From NCBI GenBank assembly GCA_003996215.1, contig QJPP01001833.1:37501-101500 (forward strand): a DNA stretch of 64,000 bases, written 5' to 3'. This document shows, piece by piece, positions 22,911 to 34,025 of this stretch; the stretch's first letter is position 1; each line of letters begins with the position of its first letter. The DNA comes from Jaltomata sinuosa (lineage: Eukaryota; Streptophyta; Magnoliopsida; Solanales; Solanaceae). The notes beneath the pieces are model-generated. The model worked only from the letters and a program-made list of their open reading frames with translations, was not told the DNA's origin and searched no databases. A program made the translations under genes and the position numbers.

Positions 22911-23776
22911 TGTTAGAATGTTGACCCCCTAATTTGCCTAAGGAACAGGTTTAAGCAATCTGTTTCATTGTCGAATACTAGAATGTAAAGCAGTAAAAGG
23001 AGAACATACAATGTTTACATGGAAAAACCCCTACTCACAAAGGGAAACAACCACGACCTACACCTCTGTAGTATTTAACCCAATTTCACTAAATCAATGA
23101 GCCTCAATAACAGATTACAAACTCTTTAACCTAAGGAATTATAAACTCTACACAAACCTCATCAGGTCTATGTGCCCAAGTCTTCGAGTTATCCCAACTT
23201 GAAGACTAATTCCTAAGCTAGTTTATAACTCACTGACACTAAGAATGAATGATTACAACTCAATGAAAAACAATACAATTAACTTGACTCAAGAACTGTA
23301 AAGCATATACTTAAGGAACACGTTCTTCAATCTGGTTCTTGTATTGGCTGCACTTGGATCTTCACTCAGAACTCTCTCAAATATGAACTCTCTCAATTTG
23401 ATTGTGTTCTGCTTGTAGCTCTCTTTGTAAGTGCGTAAAGTTTTTGTAAAACTTCTATTGTATTTATGCTGAGAGTCCTCTCCTTGTTTTGGTTGATTTC
23501 CTTCCATATTTGGGAATCCTTATCCTTGTAGGACTTGCCAAGTCAATCTTCTTGATTTCTTTCCTTGTGAGATTCCTCCTTATGAAAGGAAACTTTGTGC
23601 AAGCTGTACTCTCCTCATAAACACGTTTTCTCCATACGCATTTGCTCCGATGTCTGTGTCATCTGCCTTCTCCTGATCCTACTTGGATTCTGCTTGAGTA
23701 AAACAAGTCACAGATACATGTTCCCTACATGTGTTCCACAACTTTGTCAATCTTCAAAATCTACCTCGATTCAATA
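22911..23776 (-). repeat. Copia 5' LTR
   Basis: 866 bp, partner of 13925-14805. The outer end reads CAATA where the other LTR has CAACA, so its terminal dinucleotide has mutated. Confidence 0.92.
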
Positions 23777-23781
23777 TTTTC
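23777..23781. repeat. Copia target-site duplication, right (TTTTC)
   Basis: Exact match to 13920-13924. Confidence 0.85.
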
Positions 23782-23935
23782 CTTCTTTTTTTTGAATTGG
23801 ATGTATGCAATTATAATTAAAGTGGTGTGACTACTAAGTATGACTAATTGACTATGCAGTACAAAATTCTAGAAGAGACACTTATTTATATGAGAAAAGT
23901 GTTGCTTTTTATTTATGAAAATATAAGTTTTTGTA

Positions 23936-24880
23936 ACAACTCACGTGTGATTTTTGGATTTTTTTGTAATTTGATTATTTTATTCTTTTTCATAGTTGCT
24001 TTATGGCATGTACGATCTGCAGGAGTGGGTGGAACGGGTCCTGAGGTGTTTGGTTGGATTTTATGCGAGTTTTTCATTTTAGAAGGTTTTAAAGTTGATA
24101 TGATTGACTTTGGTCAACATGTGGAGTTTCAAGCATCGTATGAGAATTTCATAAGTTCTGTTAGCTCCAAAATGCCATTTTGGGCTAGTAACATTGTTGA
24201 TTCGGGTCCCGAGGCATTTAGATACATTTTGAGTCGTTGGTTGAAACATTAGAAGTTTTTGCCTAGAGTTGACTTTGATCAACATTCATTGATAATGACC
24301 TCCATTGGTGAATCTGACGATTTCATTGAGTCCAGAATGTCGACTTTGGTCTAGTAACATATCTGGTTTGTATTTGTAGACTTAGCTAAGCTGAGTCATA
24401 GCCACTCCTACGGGCTTTCCATCGCACATGCGGAGCCACAGCAGCGAGGAAGCTCACTTCAGCGAAGCCAACTCATTTGGAGTTGCTCGCTCCTGTGGGA
24501 CTTTGTCCATAACAGCAGACTCGACCCTGCGATCATCGAGCCGCGCCTATGGGGGTAGGCATGGCAAGTAACTTTCGCGCCTACAGAAGTGTTGTCGCAC
24601 GTGCGACGTCGCAACTGCGACCCTTTTTTCGCCGGTGCGAGATCTTTGGTGTTAAACTAGTGGTCTTTTTCTTTTTATTCTATTTTCTTTCCTACCTCAT
24701 TTTTGGAGCTTGGGACTCAATTTTAGGCAGTTTCAACGGGGATTTTTGAGAATTCTTCATTAGGTAAACTTCTTATGCTACTTTTATACATTTTCCAATT
24801 ATTATTTCATGGTTTCACCTTCAAATCTTGAATTTCAAACTTAAAAATTTAGAATTTTTCTGGCAGGGACAAAGTTTGAT
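23936..24880 (+). repeat. Truncated Gypsy-type LTR fragment
   Basis: Starts like an LTR (TGTAACAACTCACG) and is recognisably related to the L LTR: it shares the TTGACTTTGGTCAACAT phrase, GTTAGCTCCAAAATG, CGGGTCCCGAGGC and AATGTCGACTTT in the same order. It carries its own cluster of CpG palindromes at 24405-24645 and fades near the place where the L LTR reads ATTCTTCACCCGGTAAG. No 3' end is found, so it is a 5' fragment. The right boundary is approximate. Confidence 0.6.
24594..24607. repeat. Perfect 14 bp palindrome GTCGCACGTGCGAC in LTR fragment
   Basis: Fully self-complementary, centred on a G-box core CACGTG, within a run of TCGCA and TGCGA words (24405-24645). Confidence 0.85.
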
Positions 24881-24895
24881 AAATGGATGAATTCA

Positions 24896-25016
24896 AGCTC
24901 GATTTTAACTTCATTTTCAATAAAATTTTATATTTGAACTCCTTAAGCTTTAAGTTCGATTTTAACTTCATTTTTAGTGAAATTTTATTTTTGAACTCCT
25001 TATGCTTTGGATAAAT
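24896..25016. repeat. ~58-60 bp tandem duplication
   Basis: A segment reading TCGATTTTAACTTCATTTT and ending in TTTGAACTCCTTA is repeated once with a few changes. No coding potential. Confidence 0.7.
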
Positions 25017-25276
25017 TAATAAAATAGTGCGATGATTAAAGTATAAGAGAAACTAGATTTTTTCATGACATGGGTGCATATTCGCGGAACAAAAACCCTG
25101 GTATGCTGATGATAAGAAAAAAGCCCTTGAATTCCAGTATATTAAAAGTGGAAAATCTTAAAACAAAAGTTAAATTACTAAAATATCGTTTTAAATAACT
25201 TAATATTCTATTTATCAATCTATATTAACTTTTAAAATCATATTTTATTTGAAGATATGTAACCCTTCATATCAAG

Positions 25277-28200
25277 TATAATGACCCTTCCGGTCATTTC
25301 CTCGTTTGAGTTTTGAAGTCAAGCAAATCGAAAAAAGATATCGTAAGACCTTTAACAAATTTTCAGAACTTTGGGTCAAATGTGTCAGGGCTTTTCTCCC
25401 AGTATATAAAGAGTTAGAAGTCCCCCGAAATACCAAATCGAAGGTTTACGAGTCTAGTTTCCAACGCACAAAACCTCACGTCCAACTGATCTCGGAGTAA
25501 AGAGTTATGACTGTTTTACCGCGGACTGTCTGGCAGAAAACGGGTTGCGAACCGGGTCGCGAACCGGGTCGGGTTAAACTCGATTTAAGCCTCGACTTCA
25601 CGTTTTAAAACGCCATTTCAGTTTCGAAACAGTGATAAAACATAAGGGAGGATCCCGAGAGAATTCTTGAGTATCAAAATCGTGCGTTGGCGAATTACGA
25701 GCCTGAACTTAAGAATTTTATTGGCCTCGTGCGTGTATTTGAAAATACGTTATTTAAAAGTTGAATTTGGTAAAAATTATATTACTATAAAGGTTTATGA
25801 AAAATACATTTGATACGATATAAGTGTATATGTATTTATTTTATAAAGTTTTTGTACTCCATAATATTTTAACGGAGATAGTAAATTTAGCTATGTTGAA
25901 AGTTATTATTATAATCTAGTAGGTTTTATTGGAAATGATTTTCTATGAATTATGGTATATTTAAAATATTATATTATTTTACCACGAATTTATACAATAC
26001 CCGAATATTTATTTAACGGGATAAAAATTATCTTGGTGCCACCTCTACCTCCACGTGGAAGTGGAGGGAGTGGACACCATAGTCCATACGTGGCCTGCCA
26101 TGCCAAATGTCCCACCCACTTTAATTAATTTCAACAAAGCATGCTGCCCACTCATTTAAGCAATTGAACAATTTGCAAATGTAATTTGCTGTCAACATAC
26201 TGATCACGTTCTTCAACATAAACTTTCACTCATCATATTGTGTGCATGATTGATTCTATGTGCGCTAACGAGTGTTGCTGAGGGAAAATTATTTTGATGC
26301 AATATTCGGTCATCGAAAGAAAATCAATTATCTACGTTAAATTATTCAAAAGCCCGAATTCGAGTTTGATTTAGTTTTGGATTTTCTCGGAGTGATTCGA
26401 GCTTGGACATCGTTGTTCTAGCAGCTTGTCGTCGGACGACAGGTAGGTTACGGTTTATTTTCCCTAGACTCCGCATATATAGAATAAAATTGTATTAATG
26501 GACATCCTTGGGTTGGTTTATTAGGTTGGTACCACAGACCTCGACCGCGTTATTCATGTCCGCCTACTTTTGTTCCTCCGTTGCTTGTAGTATTTGTTGT
26601 TATATTTTATTTACCCTTGTGGTCCTGTGAGGCCTTGTTGACTCTGGAACATAGAAGGTGGGATTTTGGGAATGTCCGCGAGTCCCGGGCATAGAATTAT
26701 CCTTCTAGGCTGGTTATGCTTGCTGAGTAGCTGTGGGCCTGTGCAGGGTCGATAGGTTGATTGTGTGCTGTGGGGCAGCTATTGTGTGTGATCATACCAT
26801 TTCCATGCATATAAAGAGGTTTTATCCATGTTTTACTGTGGTTTTGGCTTCGGGCCTACTGGCACTGTTTTCTAAACCTTGCATGGCCCGGGGGGTCCGT
26901 TTTTGATGGAAATGATTTGGAAATGGTTGATTTCACTTGTGGAGATTTTTGGGCAAGAAAGTAAAATTATGTTTAAAATCATCAGTTTTACGATTATCGC
27001 TAGACTCGGCAGGGCCGGAGTACTAGTTGAGTTTTCTTGCTACTTGAGATGATTTTTAGTCTCGGTCGGACCGAGCACCTAAGATGACTTTTTACTGTTT
27101 AGACCCGGTTACGCCCGCGCACCCTTGGAGGGGTTTTTGAGGTATTTTCCTACTATTTTTAGTCCTGGACAGGGTCTGGGCATGCATATTCGAGACTGGG
27201 TCTCTATCTTGATACAGGTTCTGATACTGAGTTTTAGTATGGGGTCTGGGACCTCCATGGACCTTGCCATCCGGGCCATGGGCTACGGGCTGCGTGTGCC
27301 GGAGGAGGGGTATACGGTGGAGTAGAGGTATACGGGCAGAGTCCTTCCATGGAACCTACCTGCTGGGCCGGATCGGCGCCGGAGGAGGTACATACAGAGA
27401 TACCATGGCACTTGGGATCTTCATGCATCATATCATTCATGGTTCGAGGTTCCACCCTTGTTTGTTGTTTGCTGATTGTACGCTCCGGTAGTATGGGATG
27501 CCGGAGGGTTTGTTTTCACTTGTTTTTGTTCCTCGGTTGTATGGGCGACCGAGGGACTGTAGGTAGACTCTTTCTATTTACTTGTAGAATTATTCCCTGT
27601 TACGGTTAATTATGAAATAGGTTACTGCTAGACTGCTAGTTGCTGGGTGTGAGATTGGTATGATAAGTTGAGTTTGATTCATGTCTCTGAGCATGCCTAT
27701 TATTACTCTTCCTCTCTTCTTCTTACACTTGAGGTTACCGGTATACCGTCCATTTCATAAACTTATTTTGTATACACTGTTGTTGCAAGGACCCCAGGTG
27801 CGTTGTTTCTTACTTTCACCTGTGCCTATGGTGTGTATATTCTGCTTACTAGCCTCACATGTGGTTCTGTTGATTTCCCTCTGGGCTAGTTCCTGTGTAC
27901 CTTTCGTTGATTTCTGTGATTGATTGCTTCTATTCTGTCTTTTGCTGCTCTTTTATCTTATATGTGCCCAGTCGGCCTATGATACCTACTGGGTACCTTA
28001 TGCTTCGCATTTGGTGCTCACCCCTTCCCCCTGCATCTTTTGGGTGCAGATCCTAGCGTGGGCCATCGCTGTTAGACCGTTGTGACTCGTGCTTGGAGAT
28101 CTGTTGAAGACTACTTCAGGCTGAGGGTGAGCTCTTGGCGATCGGAGCTTAGCTTTAGTTTATCTTTTGCTTAATGTACTCTATTACCATTCAGAGACAT

Positions 28201-28447
28201 CTGTATATATAGTTTTGGTTTATTGGCACTCCATGTATGTAGTTTGGCTCTGTACTATGATACCAGGTCTTGGGGTTTGGTTTAGTTTCCGCATATGTAT
28301 ATATTGATATCCATGTTATCTATTTTATTCGTCTTGTTCCCTTATTTATTAGATAGTAGCCCATTGCTAACTGTTCTGGGCTACGGGGGTTGGTTCACCT
28401 ACGGGGGGTTGTAGGTGCCATCATAACCGAGAAATTGGGTCGTGACA
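25277..28447 (+). repeat. Solo Gypsy LTR of the M family
   Basis: 3171 bp from TATAATGACCC (TG start mutated to TA) to GGGTCGTGACA. The same sequence, reversed and interrupted, forms the 3' LTR of element M (32169-34025 plus 45407 to ~46345), and long blocks align in order. No primer site, polypurine tract or pol flanks it, so it is a solo LTR. I could not find a matching 5 bp duplication. A 12 bp direct repeat GCGAACCGGGTC lies at 25547-25570. Frames inside it (for example 27125-27609) are not genes. Confidence 0.8.
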
Positions 28448-29444
28448 CTTATGTAGTAACTCTTTGTTGTTCATCTAAGTAAATGTTTGTTGTTCATTTG
28501 AGTTTATTGCAACTTCTGACTTTTGTAACAATATTTTGTTTTCTATATTTTTTTAACTCACAATCTTAGAGTTGGAGATGTCGTACCTAACTATCGAGCA
28601 ATTGTTTTTAGGTATAATTTATAAGCTTTAATTTATTTATTTTCAACTTTTTTTCACACAATAATTTAATATTTATTGTTATAATTTATAAATACGACGT
28701 ATTTTAAACCATCTACATATAAAAATTTATATTTATATTTATAATTAAAAAAAATAAAACTAAAAAAGTGATTGTTTTACATGATAAGAAGTCTATATAT
28801 TGCAATCACTATAACACCAATCTTATAAGAATTCAAAACTTTTCATCCACACTCTTCAAACTTTTTTCATCTCTTCTCCATATTTTTCTTCTTTAAATCA
28901 AGAGATTAATATCTGCTTTCTCAATTATTTTGTTTAAAGAAGTTTCGTATATTTTTCTTCTGTTCATCTACTCCATTCAAGTATTAAGGTATTTCAAATG
29001 GCTCATTCCTCTTGTTATTTTTTTTTTATTGACAAGGATATATATCACCTTTTTTAAAGTATTCTCAATCATAGACACCACAATTCTCTTCCTTTATGTA
29101 GTATTTTTTTGTGCAATTTGTTCCCAAACTTTTTTATTATTAATGTTCACTAAATATGACATGGGTTTTCTTTTAGGGTCGTGGTAGACATGAAAAACTC
29201 ATTTATGGAGGATCCTATTTTTTTTTAAAAAAATTAGGTTTTCCCATCAACGGACGAACTTTTTTTTTTTAAAAAAAATTAGGGTTCGCCCATAAACGGA
29301 CGACCTCTAAATTTTTTATTTTTAAAAAATATTGAATTCTCTCATAAACGGACAAACTCAATTTTTTAAAAGTATATGAATTTAGGGTTCTGTAACTTTT
29401 AACAAATTATTAATATATTTAAATTAATTATTTTCTTGTTAGAT
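28448..29444 (+). other. Upstream region of the PMD pseudogene
   Basis: AT-rich DNA with a possible TATA box (CTATATATT near 28793), pyrimidine-rich leader-like sequence (28850-28930) and an ATG context near 29190-29210 that may be an upstream exon. A Leu/Ile/Phe-rich frame at 28930-29187 looks compositional. The link to the PMD gene is inference from position. Confidence 0.35.
29205..29380 (+). repeat. Three decayed ~60 bp repeats before the PMD exon
   Basis: The words CCCATCAACGGACGAAC, CCCATAAACGGACGACC and CTCATAAACGGACAAAC occur in order, each preceded by a T-run then A-run and TTAGG-like spacer. A possible fourth partial unit leads the array (CTCATTTATGGAGGATCC). Confidence 0.6.
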
Positions 29445-32168
29445 ATGAATTCTTCATTCGAAAATATACATCCTGGTCCAAAAGTATATGATGTGTTAAC
29501 ACTTCAAGGAGATCATCGTTCTCAATCTATTTGGGATGACCAATTGATTGGACAGACATGGTATTTAAAAATTCATCGTTCTGACAACAAATTTTGAAAT
29601 CATATCACGAATCAGTCTTCTTTACATCTCCGCTTTCTTAATTACTTTGATTTGTGCGGGTTTAGAGGGGTATTGAAGGTCTGCTATATCAAGTTCAATT
29701 TCGGGATTATTACTGCACTTGTTGAGCGTTGGCGTCCAGAAACGCATACGTTTCACATGCCTACGGGTGAATGTACCATCACATTGTAGGATGTGAAGGT
29801 ATTATTCGGCTTTACTGTTTATGGGGAGGCCCTAGTTCAGGATGGTGCTAGATCGTACCGTAGTATTCAGTGGATGCAGTTGTTAAAAAATCTAACTGGT
29901 TTGGCAGTTACACAAAATTATCTTAAAAGTAGCTTGTTAAGTGTTAATGCATTAGTTAACTATGTGAAAGTTTTGAATCCAACCACATACGCGATTAAAG
30001 ATGAGGTGGTGCAACAAAGAGTGAGATTGTACTTATTATGATTGTGTGGTGGTTGCATTTTCCTCGATAATTCTGATAGCAAGATAAGCTTATATTATCT
30101 ATTTGATATGCGTGATCTTGGTGTCATGGGATGACAGGCTTGGGGAGCAGCCACTTTGGGATACTTGTACAATTGCTTATGTCGGACTTCGATGATCATT
30201 GTCCATGATTTATGGGGATTTGTTTCACTCTTACAAGTATGCATACTTTTAAAATATACTTTCACAGAAATAACATATTTTTAAAGAGTATAAAAATCGT
30301 TAAATATTTGAAAGATATAGATATATGTGCTCTTTTAAAATTAGGGAAAATGGTTCAAAACACACCTAAACTATGATCGAAATTGCTGTTACACATTCTA
30401 ACTTTGTGGGGGTCCTATGACCCCCCAAAACTATTTTATAGTGTAATATTGAGAGTATTATCGGCATAGTTGGACGTTCAAGTGAACACATGTATAAGCA
30501 ACAACTTCAAAATAGTAGATTGAAAGTAAAAGTCACATGCAATTGAAATGATTTGTGTTAGTTGATCAATAATCATGAAGATAAAGTTAGAGAGTTTTAA
30601 GAAAATTCTAGGATTAATGAAAGATAAATTAACATTAATGATAACTGACCCCTCTTTTTGATAGTGTGTGTAAATACTCACTTTAGTTTGAGTGATTTAG
30701 TGATCCAGCTAAGCTGATAATACCTTCAAAATTACACTATAAAATAGTCCGGGGGGGGGTCATAGGACCTTCGCGAAGTTAGAGTGTGTAACAACAATTT
30801 CGACCATAGTTTATGTGTGTTTTGAGTCATTTCCCTTAAAATTATAATATATTGATTTAGGTTTGGGCTTGGGAATGGCTTATGCCAATGCAATCATAAT
30901 ACAATTCAATTTTAAATGTGCCATATATGGAACTTGCACAGAAGTGGACACGCTGTGAGAATTAGAATAGTGAAGCGCATAAAGTGCTTGTCATATGTAG
31001 GGATATTTTGGACGATTTTAGTGATGCTCAGGTATTATTAAATAAATAAATATAGTATACGTACATTGCACTTGATGTAGATAGGTAAACTGTAATTTTA
31101 TTTTGTTTGTTTAGTTTGTGTGAAAGCCTATACAAACAATGTTATTTTTTAACTTCCCGAATGATATCGACGTGAACTTATTGTGTGGAAGGCAAAAGTT
31201 TCACTCATTTGTGAGATGTACTATGAGTGGCACATGATTGACCGAGTTTTGAGATAATTTAGTATGGTACAAAGTGTTCCTGAGCCGGTTATCACTTTTG
31301 AATCAGAGCATTTTACATTGGATAAACGATTTGCCATGACACCAGAGAGGCAATTGCATCTTCAAAACACGGTTCAAATATAAAATGATCATTGAAATAT
31401 GATAATTGAGGCTCCATTTATTTATGAAGTGCCACAATCGAATGCTGCATAGTTTAAATGCTACAGAACTCACTCGCGTGATTTAATAGAAAATTCAAAT
31501 AATAATGTGGCAAAAAGTTATCAACATGTTGGTGGGAGGAATGAGGCAATGATATGTTTATTAAATTTTTAATATAAATTTTACTGTATTTTACATATAT
31601 ATTTTACACATTTCACACGTTAATTTATATAGTTATTTTTTAATAATATATTATAGGCTCGTGGACTACATTATACGCACTAACATGCTTACAATATTCA
31701 GCAAAATCTCACAATAACGAGTCCGATTAGACAAAGCATGGGTGAGCTTGTTGACTATTCTATGAGTGTTTTAAATGATGTTGCTCAGGGATCGAGATTG
31801 AGTTTTGATCCGGATTATATTTTATCGGAAGAATAAAAAGACCCACCAAAAGTGTCAATTCGACCTCGATATTGAGCTACTAGATTAGAGAATGTCAGCG
31901 TGGTGCTAATCGACATGATCAAAGAGGTGGCGGTCACCAACTAGTTGATGAGAATGAAGTTGGTTTGGATCAACAACAACAAGAGGCTAATTACGGTAAT
32001 CAAAGTCCTTATTATCCAGTTATGAATATGCATAGCCCATATTATGATGCAACAACATCCATAGATATGGTTACTCCATTATCTCAACCTTTTGGATTTT
32101 CTGCATACAACAATTCACTAGATTTTTCTCAAGTCGGAGGTGTTGTACATAATACATTTGATCAGGAG
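29445..32168 (+). pseudogene. Plant mobile domain (PMD/MAIN-like) gene, degenerate and truncated
   Basis: PMD proteins occur as host nuclear factors of the MAIN type and as transposon-borne genes. An acceptor (TTGTTAG) precedes the ATG at 29445. Exon A (29445-30235) encodes HPGPKVYDVLTLQGDHRS, LITALVERWRPETHTFHMP in slightly altered form (IITALVERW), GECTITL, and later CGGCIF and WGAATLGYLY. Exon B (30861-31031) starts VWAWEWLMPMQ, the usual PMD block. Further exons follow near 31115-31560 (VPEPVITFE, HFTLDKRFAMTPER) and 31657-32168 (Gln/Tyr/Ser-rich tail). Introns have GT...AG ends. Stops near 29595, 29787, 30039 and 30135 and others show it is dead. The last exon is cut at 32168 by the LTR of M. 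Whether it was a host gene or a transposon cargo cannot be told. Confidence 0.75.
30344..30835. mobile_element. Non-autonomous Mutator-like MITE with ~105 bp inverted repeats
   Basis: The 492 bp element begins GGGAAAATGGTTCAAAACAC and ends with its reverse complement (GTGTTTTGAGTCATTTCCC). The arms align for about 105 bp at high but imperfect identity, including a C-run and ACTATTTTATAGTGTAAT at the inner edge. It is flanked by a perfect 9 bp duplication TTAAAATTA (30335-30343 and 30836-30844), the Mutator hallmark. It lies inside the first visible intron of the PMD pseudogene and contains no transposase. Confidence 0.9.
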
Positions 32169-34025
32169 TGTCACGACCCAATTTCTTGGTCATGATGACA
32201 CCTACAATCCCCCAGTAGGTGAACCAACCCTCATAGCCCAGAACGGTTAGTAACGGGCTACTATCTAACCAGCAAGTGGAAGAAAACATAAAATAAGCAT
32301 AAATAAAGGATATAAGGATAAGAAAAGGAAAAACAGGAATGTATATACAGGCACTAAAACCAACCCAAAATCTGGTATCATAGTATAAGAGTCGAACTAC
32401 ATCAACAGAGTACAAAAGGGTCCAAAACAATATATACAATGTCTCCGAATAGAAAAAAGAGTACATGACACAAATGATGAACTAAATCTAAGCTCCGGTC
32501 GCCAAGAGCTCACCCTCAGTCTCAGATAGTCCAAAAACACCTCGCACAAGGCAGCACGGTCAGCGGTGAGAACTTACTCTCGGATTTGCACCGAAAGATG
32601 CAGAAGTATAGTATGAGCACCAATTGCAAAGCAACGGGTACCCAGTAGATATCATAGGCTGACTGGGCGTATATAAGATATAAAAACAAGAATGTAGCAG
32701 AAAAGAATCAAGTAGTCACAGAGACAACGAACAAGCATGTGGAAACTAGCACAAAAGGAACACAAGGAGAAAACAATCATGCTAGGCCATCTAATAGAAC
32801 TATACATCACAGAACACAGGTGAAGGAAGAAGAAACGCACCTGGGGTCCATGCAATAACAATATATAAAGAGAATTAAGGAGAAGGTAGTATATCGGTAA
32901 CCTCAAGTAAAAGGGAAGGAGGAAAGGAAAATAATGATAACACACTTGAAAACAAGACTAAAACCAAGTAATGCCAGTAACACCATAATCAGGATCAATA
33001 TCGCGATAGAATAATAATAAATAAAAGTCTACCTATAGTCCCACGGGTGTATGAAAACAAACCCTCCGGCATCCCATACTACAAGAGCATACACTAAGCA
33101 AACAACAAACAAGGGTGGATCCGAACACAATATGCATGATATGAGATGATATACTGAAACCAAGTGATAGTAGTGCCGTATGTTACCCTCTCGGGTACCT
33201 AAAAGGCCCAATATAGGCAGGATCTATGGAAGGGATTCCCCTGAGTACCTCAACTCCACCGCACACCCCTCCTCCAGCACTCACAACACGTAGCCCCTGG
33301 TCTGGATCGGCAAGGTCCATGAAGGTCTACTCGTAGACCACATACTAAATCTCATAATCTCAAGATAACCGTCCAGAGTGTAGCTGGATCCAAATAAGTC
33401 ACTAGACCTCCAAAATGCACGCCCAGGGTTTTACCCGGGTCTAAATCAGGGAATCAAGTCTCAAAATCGTGATAAGGGTGCCCGGACATAACCGGGTCTA
33501 AAACATTAGTAAAACCAATCTACTGCTTGATCCGATAAGTCTAGTATTATTTTAAATCAGTAGGAAATCAATTGTAGAACTATGGCCTATCTGAGTCTAG
33601 TATAAGTATGAAAACAGTGATAAAATCATCCTTTTAATTCCTTTTTACCCCAAAAAGATCCATGAAAACAGTCCCAACCTTTATTAACTATTTTTATCGA
33701 AAACAAACCCATAAGGTCATGCAAAGTTTAGAAAATCATCAATAATAGGCCAGAACCCAAAACCATAGTAAAACATGTGAAAAACCTTTTATATGCAGGA
33801 TAATGGCATGCTCAAACATAGGCAGTAGCCCAACGGCTCACAATCAACCTATCGGCCCTGTACAGGTTCCAATAGCTTTACAACAAGCATAACCAACTCT
33901 ATAATAATGGTATCAATATCCGAGACTCCCAGACATTCCCGAATAACCCACCATGTATGTTTCAGAGTCAAAATAAGGCCACACAGGACCACAAGGGTGA
34001 TACTACCAACTAAAATGAATACTAC
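32169..34025 (-). repeat. M element 3' LTR, distal part
   Basis: Reverse complement matches about 26600-28447 of the solo LTR, ending at the TGTCACG terminus. It is cut at 34025 by L; the other half resumes at 45407. Confidence 0.85.
34021..34025. repeat. L element target-site duplication, left (ACTAC)
   Basis: ACTAC precedes the left LTR and follows the right LTR at 45407-45411. It also occurs at 37015-37019 after the left LTR, as part of the duplicated target segment. Confidence 0.88.

Larger units (their letters stand above)
13925..23776 (-). mobile_element. Complete Ty1/Copia retrotransposon, Sirevirus-like, with a third ORF
   Basis: The 9852 bp element has LTRs of 881 and 866 bp, 5 bp target duplications, an initiator-Met primer site next to the right LTR and a polypurine tract next to the left LTR, so it reads right to left. 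Gene order is gag, protease, integrase, reverse transcriptase, RNase H, the Copia order. A ~680-codon ORF lies between pol and the 3' LTR. Size, large gag with two zinc knuckles, the third ORF in envelope position and the CATCATCAAAAAGGGGG-type polypurine region point to the Sirevirus lineage (inference from family knowledge). gag, integrase-RT and the third ORF share one reading phase. Several stops read as CAG to TAG, consistent with cytosine deamination. Confidence 0.94.

Noticed and set aside
27125..27923. Overlapping frames rich in Cys, Gly and Pro
   Set aside because: They lie within the M-family solo LTR; the matching LTR copy does not preserve them.
28930..29187. 85-codon hydrophobic frame upstream of the PMD gene
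   Set aside because: AT-rich DNA read as Phe/Ile/Leu; no support as an exon.
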